From Strongylocentrotus purpuratus (Eukaryota; Echinodermata; Echinoidea; Camarodonta; Strongylocentrotidae), in contig NW_022145609.1 in assembly GCF_000002235.5 (NCBI RefSeq), positions 7,945,163 through 8,009,162 of the forward strand: a stretch of DNA of 64,000 nucleotides, in the 5' to 3' direction. Shown here piece after piece: positions 48,951-59,626 of the stretch (positions within the stretch are counted from its first letter, which is position 1; each line of letters starts with the position of its first letter). The position numbers and the translations under genes were made by a program. The notes under the pieces were generated by a model, which saw only the letters and a program-made list of their open reading frames with translations, did no database searches and was not told the DNA's origin.

Positions 48951-51495
48951 CTAAAATACAATCTTTTCAACTTATGTATGAGGGTCTAGAACTAGTCTAA
49001 GTTAGTTTGTTACTCTGTTACAAAGAATATTTTGAAAATTCAAATCGTGAATCTACTGTCTGTCAGCCACTTCGTATTTATTGTGTGCGTTAGTGTGCAG
49101 TGTGTGTACTGTGTGTAATTGCTGCCTCTCAGTACGTAGTAAAGCGCTAGTGTACTGTAGTACTACTGTAGTGTCTAGTAGTACATGTACTACTCACCGA
49201 GCCTTTGATAAAGCGGACGCAGGGCGCAAATTTGCGCTCACAAACCCACCAATTGCGCCCATAATCATCTAAAACTAGATGGCAAGGTGCAAGTGTTTGC
49301 CGTGAAAATGCGCCCATAACTTATTAGAACAGAAAAAATACACGAATCATGAACAGTTTGCCGCGCACGAGCTCTCTACTAGCTTCGTATTTAGTGCTTT
49401 AATAAGGCGCAAGTGTCTCCATGAAAATGCGCCCTTTGTTACTAGAGTCTATAGGCTAGCGCACGTACGTACGTTCAGATCATGCGATCGCTAGATGGTG
49501 CTGTGGCGCATGCACGTTCATTATGTACAAATGTATCGAAGGATCAAGAAAACAAATCGTCAAATGGAGAAATAAACAAGCATTCAAATTGTCATTAGAG
49601 ATCTGTTGAGGTTTGTTTGTAGGTCTAGTTTATTATTTCATCTCAAATAGAAATTAGAAGTTTCTTATTGATAAGTTAAGAGCACCTTCGATGTTCTCGA
49701 TCGTAGTTACTCTCATTTTGCCAGCAGCCGACATAGCCTTGTTTTGCCAAAAAAGCTAGCCGGCCAGCTTCCCACCACAAACCTTTCGAGTCCCTATAAA
49801 TTTGCGCGTTGCGAATCTCCGAAGGTGCATTGGTCTCGTTGGCAAACTCCCATCCTGCTAGCTTCCCAACAAGCAGCGCCACCAAGGACTTTCGCGGTAT
49901 GGCAAGAGTGTGTGTGCGAGGAACGATTTTGGTTTCAACTTTAGCTGTCGAATGTCTAAGGACATTTTTACATGTACAATTTTTGGTATTTCTTTGGTTA
50001 TACAACAATTAAAATGTTAATTCTTCAAATTTGCTCCTACTGCCGAGAGTGTGGTGGAAGGTTTGTGTGTGAGGTGTGATTTCGATTTGGGATAAACTTC
50101 CCAAGTCCTTATGACTTTCGATGTTTGTGAAATTGACAATATATTTATTCATTTGCTCATCAATATTTTTAGTTCTTTAAAATACTGTTTAACTATGTGC
50201 AAGTTGATGTTCTTAATCAATCTTTCCTGTTGATCTTGTTAACTCTTATCGTGCCACAGGGCTAATCCCCACTGTGCCAGGTTGTTTTGGAGATAATCTG
50301 ATTAACGCGATGGTTCTATGAATGGCGAGTGCAAAACACACAGCACAGCCCAATGAGCATGAACAATAACTGCTACTACGAATGCGCCCTTGCACGCACA
50401 TGGCACTCAATAGGTAGCGTGCATGCAGCCTCATGGCAGGCTATGGGTTAAGATTAAAATGTTGTTAAATTGATCGCATTCACATTATGAAATTAACATT
50501 GTATCTTTGAACTTATTTAACTTGTATAATTAGTTGTCATTATCTGTTTTTGGAAAATTGCCCCTGGTTCTTAAGGAATTGCCCCTTGCTCTGGTAAATC
50601 CCTGTGGGCAAGGGGCAACTTTTAAAAATAAATTGCCCCTTGCTCCTGGCTGCCTAATCTAAGGCTTGCTACTCACTACCCACTTCGGCAAAGCATCAAT
50701 ACTAAGTTACTCAGATGTATTGACCTCTACTAGGTCATCGGTTTGCAGTTGGCTTAGCTTCGCCTCACGTGTTGGAACCAAACATTTAAAGAGCAAACTT
50801 ATGTGACGTCTGAGAGTTCACTCACTCTGTTTTCAAATAAAGTATAGACTCTAATTCGAGTGATTCTTTTGGCAAAATTTCTTTTATTTTTCACTACCAG
50901 TAGTTACTGCATGCTGCACTGAGTACTTCACTAGGTGGCTCTAACTTCTAAGATACTTCTAAGTTACTAAGTTCTAACTAAGGCTCTGCCTCTATTAGTT
51001 TAAGGCTCTATTTCATATTCTTGATCTTGACCTGGCTTGTGTATAGTTGCCTCTTCACTCTTGTCCATGTTGAACATATTGACTCGATTGAGAAAATGAC
51101 CTGTTACCATTACAAAATGTAGCTGCCCAGGGCAGCGAAAGTATGATTTCACAAACATCCCATGGCATTAGCATAATACATTGTAGCGCATATGTTTGGT
51201 TGTAATTAACCTGTATTACAATGGATCTTGGTCTGACTTGTACTTATATGACCATTCCATGAAATGATGCCCTTGATAGTAGAGACTAGAGTAAGTCTAG
51301 CTCTAGTCAGTGCCAACAACTTTTTTATTGACCCATCAATTTAGATGTATGTATGTAGATCTGCTTGATATTTTTTCTTGTCAATTGTTCCAAAATGTTG
51401 CATATACCGTAAATGTAATTTTTCACATGTACATGTATTAATGATTACAGATTACACATTCCTATTGCTTTTTTGTGTGTGTGGAATTGTTGCAG
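48951..51495. other. Upstream flank or intron of the ATG4 gene, no exon identified
   Basis: I find no coding exon with support. A short family of GGCGCAA/TGCGCCC blocks (49215-49440) and GGGGCAA/TTGCCCC blocks (50565-50645) look like small hairpin repeats. A 5' untranslated exon and the promoter of ATG4 probably lie here or farther left, but I cannot place them. Confidence 0.5.
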
Positions 51496-52419
51496 ATGCC
51501 CAGATGGACTTCTTGAATAAGCCTGTTTCAGAGGTGTGGAAAGCAACCAAAAGGACTCTGGCAGAGATAATGGACAGCAATGAAGGTGTTAGGAGTCCTG
51601 GAACCTCAACCCAAAGGAGCACATATGACCAGGAACTGAAGAGGGACTCCGAACCATCTGGCTCATCATCACAGTCGCCAAGCACGAGCAGAAAGTCACG
51701 GTCAAGTTTTGCTCACGTTAAAGGTCGCCACCGTTCTTCGGAGAGCAACCTCAACATGGACAACCAGGTCACTGAACGGGAGAATAGACCTATGGATTGC
51801 AACGAGGGGATGAGAACAGAAATTGGCAGTGGTCAACGTAATGCATCCAATGACTCCTTGGACTTTGCAGAGGTCCAGACAAGTCCTCCACAGCCAGTGA
51901 TGCCCAAGATCAAAGGCAAGGACAAGCAAAGCTCTGACAGGGAGAGGACCAAGACCGCTTGGACCAAGTTCAGGTTAGGGTACCTGGGTAAGACCTCCAA
52001 TTCAACTGAGGTGGATGATAGCGAGAGGGGTGGTGCAGATAAGTCGCCCATTTTGCCATCACTTATGGACAAATCCTCTCCTGCCTACATTAGCACGAAC
52101 AGCAGCGGTGTTGGCAGTCCAGGAAAGACCAAATCAGCCAGTAGGGCTTCTAGAAGATCTCGCGGGGAAATCAACCTCAAGGGTTTTGACTTCCGTTCCC
52201 GCTTCCGCAGCAACTCCAGCGACCGTGCGACGATGAGACGGAGGGAGCGGGAGGAGAGGGAAAGGACGAGACGGTCATCGTATACCAGATCGACGTCGTT
52301 TGATGCAAATGACGAGGTAGAGGATGAGACGAATACTGCCAGTGATGAAGCCGGAGATGAGGACCAATCAGAAAAGGTTAAGAGCAAGCTGCTGTCCATG
52401 TGGAATAATGTTAAATATG
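51496..52419 (+). CDS. ATG4: ATG4 C/D-type autophagy protease, N-terminal exon
   Basis: ATG4 enzymes are cytosolic cysteine proteases that process LC3/GABARAP (ATG8) before lipidation and later delipidate it. The exon follows GTTGCAG, and the likely start is ATG 51504 (MDFLNKPVSEVWKATKRTLA). Residues 1-285 form a Ser/Arg-rich, probably disordered extension, with a candidate ATG8-binding LIR at 121-124 (SLDFAEV) and an Arg/Glu-rich patch at about 241-258. The family-conserved block begins at EKVKSKLLSMWNNVKYG, matching KFKAKFLTAWNNVKYGW of vertebrate ATG4D. An ATG at 51496 is out of frame. The exon ends in phase 1 at GTAGGT. C versus D type cannot be separated here. Confidence 0.85.
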
Positions 52420-52865
52420 GTAGGTATAGCTTTTTTTCTATGCATCAAATATATGTACCGGTATGTACATGTATCTACATGTATGGTTGCCAATTTGCAT
52501 GGTTGAAAATGATTATTAAGTTTTAGAAACAAATCAGACATTAGTTTTCATTGTGATATAGTGGGTTTTCACCATTACATACATTATAATAAACAATCAA
52601 CTTGAATACAATGATTTGCTCCACTTGTTTTGACCTTGCCACAGACTGATGTTACACCTTTTTCTGTAATGAGCTGCTGACATTTGAAGAAATGTTTTAA
52701 CTACAAAGATTTTTTTTTCATTGTCACTTGATAGTACATTGTATATGGGATGCAACAATCCTTACATACAGGTACATGACAAAGAATACCAAAAGTTCCA
52801 TTTAAGCCAACAAAGTGGAATAAAACATCCCCTTCTCCCCCCCCCCCCCCCCCCCCTGTGATTAA

Positions 52866-53414
52866 AGGGATAGTTGAGTTCTGTTTTCAGCCCGCAAATG
52901 CCTTTAGTGCATGGTTATTGCTCTTATTCTTATCTATGATATTTCTAGTTCCCTTTTAGGACCTAGAATTGCTATGAAGGTTGTTATAGCCCCCAAATCT
53001 GTGAAATTTAGACAATAAGTTCATACCTATACAGCTCCACTTTAAAAAAAAATACAGTGGCCGTTAATTGATTAATTAATTAACAATAACAATACATGGG
53101 CCGGCTGGTTGTGCGTAATGTAACCAACAAAAAAGTCAACATCGGCATTGGCTGAAATACATCGTAAAAGGCTCTATTTCCTTTTTTCAACGGCTTTTTC
53201 AAATTATCGAATATTTGTGGTGGTACACTGTACACAAATATTAGAAATAAATATATTTATGGATATTTCAGTCGTCTCTGAACCGATTTCGATCAAACAA
53301 AGATGAAATTGTCAATAAATTGCATGTTCTTTCAAATTTGACACTCAGTTTTTCATAATCTCACATAAAAATTATTTTGTATAGCGCCCTCTGCAACAAA
53401 AGACAACTATCCCT
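52866..53414. mobile_element. 549-bp piggyBac-like TTAA MITE (full length)
   Basis: TTAA at 52862-52865 and 53415-53418 flanks inverted ends AGGGATAGTTGAGTTCTG and AAGACAACTATCCCT. It carries a GAGGGCGC/GCGCCCTC block near one end. No coding capacity. It lies in the first ATG4 intron. The truncated relative at 12119 shows the family is dispersed. Confidence 0.85.
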
Positions 53415-56400
53415 TTAATGTTTACTTATGCTTTTTTTCTTCTCATCTTGAAAACTATTTCGCACAAAATATTGGGAAAGATTCAGGTTACCAGTAAATC
53501 AAAGCTGTCAGTTTGTTCTAGAATTAAATTTCCCTGTTTGCAAAAGTGCAAATTTACTTGATTTCAGTATTTTTACAGGATTCCAGTTTTTTAAAGAATT
53601 TCATTTTTACTGCTACTCTTTGCTAAGATCAAGATGTTGAAAAATATAGAGAAAGCTTCTTGTGAAACCATTCTGATCATTGGTTTCCCTGAGAGCTCAC
53701 CGCCCACTACAGTCTCCTGTAAGATGTACTGTCAGCATGTGAGTCATAGAAGAGGTTCTACCCCATGACTAGCCTGATGGAGATCCTTCCGATACAGACC
53801 TATTCTGGGCTAGTTTGACCTTGACTTGCCCTCTTCAGTTCACCCCTCAACGAGATGCTACCTATTAATGCTTGTCAACAACTTCAGAGAATTTTTAGTG
53901 GGGGTTGAGTCAAATATTATACCACAGAATATATGTCTTTATTTGCAGGAAAGGGTATTGGGTCCTTGAGTTTAATTTAGGAGTTGATTTAAACTTCCCA
54001 TTTCCCAAGATCAAATGCGATACTTTCAATGTTGCTACATGTACTTGCTTCAAATCTGAAGAGTCTCCTGTATATGAGGAATTCATTCTTGCTTGATACA
54101 TTAAGTGAAGAATAAGTCATTCAGAAAATTCACAGGTATTGCAGCAAGATTGAATACTAAAAGTGAACAGTGTTTATACAATTTCTTGAAATTTGACTTT
54201 TTATAATTTTTTAAAATTTAAAAACAATATTTGTATTGATTCAAGAGACAAATTGAAACACTTGTACATGTAGCCTGCATGTATGTAGATATGAACATGT
54301 TCATGTATAGGCTATAAGCCTCCTTTATACAAAAGTACAAGTACATGTACATGTACATGTACATGATGTACATACATGGGACAGAGCCAAAAGTCACACT
54401 ACCGCAACAGGATGGAATTTTATGAATTCCATCATAACCATTAAGTTGCTATGGTGACATCACTTTATCAGTGCAATCGACAAGATTTCCAGACATCTTT
54501 GGGTTTTTTCTTAACTACTACTGTTGCCATAGTGACAGGATATTAATCAGTCATGTGAATTTTTTATAATACTACAGTACTATTGCTCTGTGATGTAAAG
54601 ACATTCAGGTTTTTCAGGATGTTCCCTCTTTAGTTTTGCTATAGGAAGTATTGTGCTTTGAGTTTTGTCCTGTGGGTAGTTTACTAACATGTTCATGTAC
54701 ACCTGTACTAGTGATTTGGGCTTGGCACTACTAGTACCTTTGGTTTGAATACTTTGGAGCATACACCATGTACATTGTACATATATTGTGTATATACTGT
54801 ACATCTTCTGTACTTGTGTTGTATCTTTTTGAGATCTGAGCCTTTGTCATTCAATTATTTTTTTTTAGGGCAGAGTCGAATAAAATGAAAAAGACAGCTT
54901 CCAAGTAGAACACATTTACATGTACATGTAATTATAGTATTATTTTGAAGGTATATGTGCAGATGTTCATGAAATTCTTATACATGTACATGTACCAGTA
55001 TAGGTTGGCTTAAATATATTAAGGCTGCGACAGGTAGCCGAATGCTCGAGTACCCGCACGGTTGACAACTACTCGGGTACGATTTCTCGTACCCGAATAT
55101 TCGGCTGTAAAAAAAAACAAAAAAACAACAACAACCTGTCCAGGCCTACATATAGTATCAATCCAAATTGGCATTGTCAGTGGACTTGATTCTTTTTTAA
55201 TTATTTATCAATGGCATTACTGGTTGGTACAGTGCGTATAAAGAATCTAGATTCAGGGTTGTCATGATGGGGGGGGGGGGGGGGGGGGGAGGGGGGAGGG
55301 GGGGGGGTGGGCTGAAGGGGCTTTGCATACTGTAAGAACATGCTCTAGTCCATGGTCCTGTACTGTACCCATACTGCACATGAACTGTAGGTGGCGGGTA
55401 GGTGTACATGTACCTTCAAATGTTTGTATACATGGACCTTTTGGTTTCTAAAGGGGGTGTGGCTGACCGCACCCCCTTCCTTTGTGGTTCTGCTTTACAA
55501 ACATGTACAGCACATGTACATATTATGCTGGCTCATGTACACTGTACTTGGCCCATGCTGTTTATTGATGCATGTAAATATGCCTCATTGTACCTGTACA
55601 TGTACAGTACCTTTGGTATTGAATGAAAAGCTTCAACTATACAACAATAGATACAATGGGATTATGACAGGCCAGTTGTACGTTGGCTGTTGTTCCATAT
55701 GAGCCCTATTTGGGGCTTGAAGGTCGACATGTGTGTACCATCATCAAAATGTTTGTAAACACACAAAAATGGCAAAATTGCTAATAATGTTTTGAGCGTA
55801 GACGTCCCTGTAAAGTAGCGGTGCCCCTTATTGTACTTTAAACAGCACGGGTACATGTACATGTACATGTATGTTCATGAGCCCTGTTTTATTTGAATAA
55901 ATTAACATGGTTTCACCTTTGGAATATCACATTAACATATATGGACACTATAATCAACAATGGGATGTTGCATGGCACAGGGAAGTACATGTATGTGTGT
56001 AAACATTGTTTGTCACATATTGTGAACTGTGAAGTGTACTTTTACTGTAGTACACTTCATGAATTCAATTATTGCAGGCCCAGCCAAGCCAGTGAATGTG
56101 ACCCTGTTCTCATTATAATAAATAGCGTAATCAGTTCTACCTCAAAGCAAATTGATTTTTTTTTTTTTTTAATGATCTAGAGTATTTTACCTTGAGATTT
56201 AGATCTAGAGTAATCAATAAATGACCTGTAGAAAATAATCCTTTCCTGCTGAGAACTACGACACATGGTAATCTCTGAATTGAAATTATACCAGTTATTA
56301 TATGTGATGATAACACTAAAATTAGAAGATTGCAGGGACTACCTGGTACTGTAGCAATTAAGTCCAAGGTAGTGTCTACTATTAGTACGGAGCAATGATA

Positions 56401-57885
56401 AGGTCAATATAAAAAATAAAAATGAAAGATAAATATACTGTACTGTACTTGTATACTGTATACAGTACATGTATTTATTTATTTTGTAATAACTTTTTTT
56501 TTTTTTTTTTGGAGGGGGGGGGGGGGGGGGATTGATACATGTACAGTGTATGTTATGATTCAAGCTTTGGTGGGGTTTTGATGTACTGTAGGTATACATG
56601 TACATTTTATCTACATGTAAGTACTGGTTTTTAGTTAAGGTCAGTGGATAAAATGCATGCATGATATTCATTAGGCAACTATTTTGGACCCTCAACTTCT
56701 TCATTGAAAGCTGCATGATTAAACCACTGTACCACTGCACACCCATTACAATACTTCTCTCCACTGGCGGGCATATATATATATATATATATATGGACAT
56801 TTTTTTGACGACGTACCTGATTACAGTACCGGTATGTGCATTCATCATAGATGTTTACCAGTACATACAACTGTACATGGTACAACATACTGTAGCTCAC
56901 ATGTATCTAGATTGTACATGTAGGTGTAGTCAGGTAGCCGGAGAGAGATCTTTACAGCTCCTGCAGTAATGATTGAGCCATTATGACTAGCTGTGACTGG
57001 CAAATAGGATAATAGTGATGAAACCTATAGTCCTAGATTTTAAAAAGAACCTGTCTTATTAAATCCAGTTCAGCCATGCTGTATGAATCATCGATACACC
57101 ATGAGATTGGAGGCATTCCCCCATTCTGGGTTCTATGGTAGGGTATTGTTGATTGGTTGTTGATTAAGTGAGCAATAGGGACTTTTTTTAGGGACCTAAT
57201 GTTTGTGGCTTCCTCTTCCATTACATCAATGTCAATCAAGAATCCATTGTTGTGAAAACTATGTATTGTGAGGTTCACTCTGAGCCTGAGGAGAAATGAA
57301 ATTGATGCAAATATTGAGATTGTATACTACACTGTAGTACATGTACTTTTACTTGTGTTATTTTCAAAAGTATTTTTCCGCCAAAAAGCTTCATATTCAT
57401 GTGAAAGGTATAAATTTGAAAAGTGAAAAAAAATTGAATAATCATACCGTAAATGACTGGAAGTACCTCATGATGATTGCTACATGTACCAGATTTCAGT
57501 AAACCTTTCAAGTAAAATTGTTTTCAAGTCATTCATGATGATCTTAGGTGACATGCTCCTGATTCATACATCACGTTCGTGTAGTATGTACACTGTGGTC
57601 TTTAGAGATGTTGGTTCAACTTCAAATACACATCTTTTAATATTTGTTTGAAATAATAAATTTGATTTAAAAGTGTTTGCTTAAATTGCGTGGAAAGGCA
57701 AAATGTGGCATGCATTAGACTTATTCATACCTAATAATGCACCTGCATAATAATTGCCATTACAGGTTCATGAACAGTGTACATTACGTACAGTATTCCT
57801 GTACATGGGTTGATTTGACTGTACATACATGTAGATCTACATAAACATTTATATCTAATTTTTGTTATTTCCCAACTATTTACAG
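53415..57885. other. ATG4 intron 1 remainder, rich in ACATGT palindromes
   Basis: AT-rich intron with many ACATGTAC repeats (for example about 54340-54365 and 55853-55872), a poly-G/A run (55268-55310), an AT microsatellite (about 56772-56793) and a poly-T/G junction (about 56493-56530). A short inverted repeat of GGGTAC/GTACCC type lies at 55045-55108. No exon seen. Confidence 0.65.
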
Positions 57886-57969
57886 GATGGACAGTGAAGA
57901 CCAAGACCAATTTCAGCATCCACAAACCAATCTGGTTCCTTGGGAAGTGCTACCATCAGAGACCTGAAG
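57886..57969 (+). CDS. ATG4: ATG4 C/D-type protease, second coding exon
   Basis: After TTTACAG, the frame carried from 52419 reads GWTVKTKTNFSIHKPIWFLG, then KCYHQRPE, and exits in phase 1 before GTTTGT. It matches the start of the peptidase C54 domain (W.vKtrT.FS....i.lLGk.Yh). WFLGKCYH resembles ATG4C, while NVKYGW before it resembles ATG4D. The catalytic Cys exon (DCGWGCMLR in relatives) is not in the window. Confidence 0.9.
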
Positions 57970-58960
57970 GTTTGTATGATTCACGCAATATGTTCACACT
58001 TTTTGCTCATGTTTTGTAATGTGGATTGTGCCGCAAATCATGAAATGGTAGTAGATCATAGGTTTGGATGGCATTTTGTATGCGTTATGGCTCTTTCTAA
58101 ATTGGTTCACAGAATACTGTCAGGAGGTATTCTCTTACTCATTCTCCCTTTTGATATGCAGTTAAATGCATTTACAACCAATCTCCCCAATATCCATCAA
58201 ATGTAGAAAGTCCTAGCAACAATCATCAAATCATACAATTTTCACTTTCATAAATCAGCATCAGCATCAGTGTACGGAAGTGTGAGGTGATCTTGTTAAA
58301 ACTACACTGATTTTACATTGTAGATCTACAGTTTGTTGTTAACACACGTTTTGAAATCCCAAGTCACACATCTTTCTTTTTCTTTTTCTTTTTCTTTTTT
58401 TTGTGGGGAGAGGGGTGCCATTATAGAGACCTAGATTTATATTGTTATGAAGGCAGTACGTAGGCCTATCCAAAGGTTTAACAATGCCTACAGGACTTTG
58501 AACTATCAGGCTGTCTGGTAATTTAGATTAACAACTATACTAGTTCCACGAACTGCTGTTGAATGCGAGTTTCGCTTTATCTCTTCAGGTCATGAATAGA
58601 CAAGGCCAGCAGTTTATTCTGACTTGACAAACAGTAGAGACCTGGATTGTAAACTGAATTGTGTACTTATACATTGTACATGTACATGGGTCAAATCTAT
58701 ATACTACAAGATGAAGGCTTAAATGCTGAGAACTTTTTAATAACTTTTTTAGGACTACCAGTAATACCACATGTAGGTCTGTGGCATGTCCTTTAACCCT
58801 TTCAGGACGGTGTTTATATTATGGCTAAATTGATGACTCATTTTTCTCCAAATTGGCACAAATAAAGTTTCTGATATAAACATAGACAACAATATGTTAT
58901 CTAAATGTTGAAAAAAATGGCAATTTTTTTAATTAAAGACCGTCAAAAGTACTGAGCTAG

Positions 58961-59113
58961 AAGGGATTAGACCACCCAGCCAGGTCACTGACAGGTGGCT
59001 ATCTCATCAACTTTAGAAAAAGAGGATCATGGGGGACCAACAGGCACTGATTGTGGAAGTTTTCTATATAGAGGGAGCAAGTAGCTACAAGTAGGACAGT
59101 GGGGCTTTAAAAG
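58961..59113 (+). repeat. Dispersed repeat, copy without MITE
   Basis: Homologous to 1980-2285, with TGGGGGAC (59030-59037) present once and uninterrupted. It lies in ATG4 intron 2. The unit may be part of a larger family; its ends were not defined. Confidence 0.75.
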
Positions 59114-59626
59114 ACCATGGTTTTGAATCTCTCAACATGCCCCCAATTTGAGGATTTTAAAGCTTATATTCCTTTTTTAAAATTTCTGGTATCAAATGCA
59201 ATATACATGTACAATGTACATGTAGTCATGGAACTAAAGTGGATGCAGTGTGTGCAGAACGTTTTGCTCTGTTTGCTTATAAATGCAACTTGTATTTTTT
59301 TTAGTGCTGTAAATCAAAGGTAATAGAGCGAAACCACAAGATGTGGAATGATTTTTGGGAAAGGGTCATAAGTTTGTCCTATTTAACCAATTTTATGTTA
59401 TGTGAATTGTGAAAGAGACAAAGAACAACTGAACAACAAAGAAATACATATTTTCTGAAAGAAAATAATTCAAACTTTGTCAACAAAACCATTTACATAT
59501 ACACATGTAAATAAACATGAAATAAAGATAACATTTGGCATCCTCCCATACATCATACGACACTTCACACTTCCATGCACATGTGGTATATTGCTATATT
59601 CTTTTTTTTCTACAAAGTTACATACC

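Noticed and set aside
49676-50012. Overlapping open frames of 66-110 codons on both strands
   Set aside because: Local GC-richer DNA gives open frames on both strands at once; no domain or conserved pattern is visible.
51378-51503. Extension of the ATG4 protein upstream to an earlier Met
   Set aside because: The upstream residues include a run typical of a polypyrimidine tract (TFLLLFCVC) and end at a strong TTGCAG acceptor. The exon start at 51496 is the better reading.
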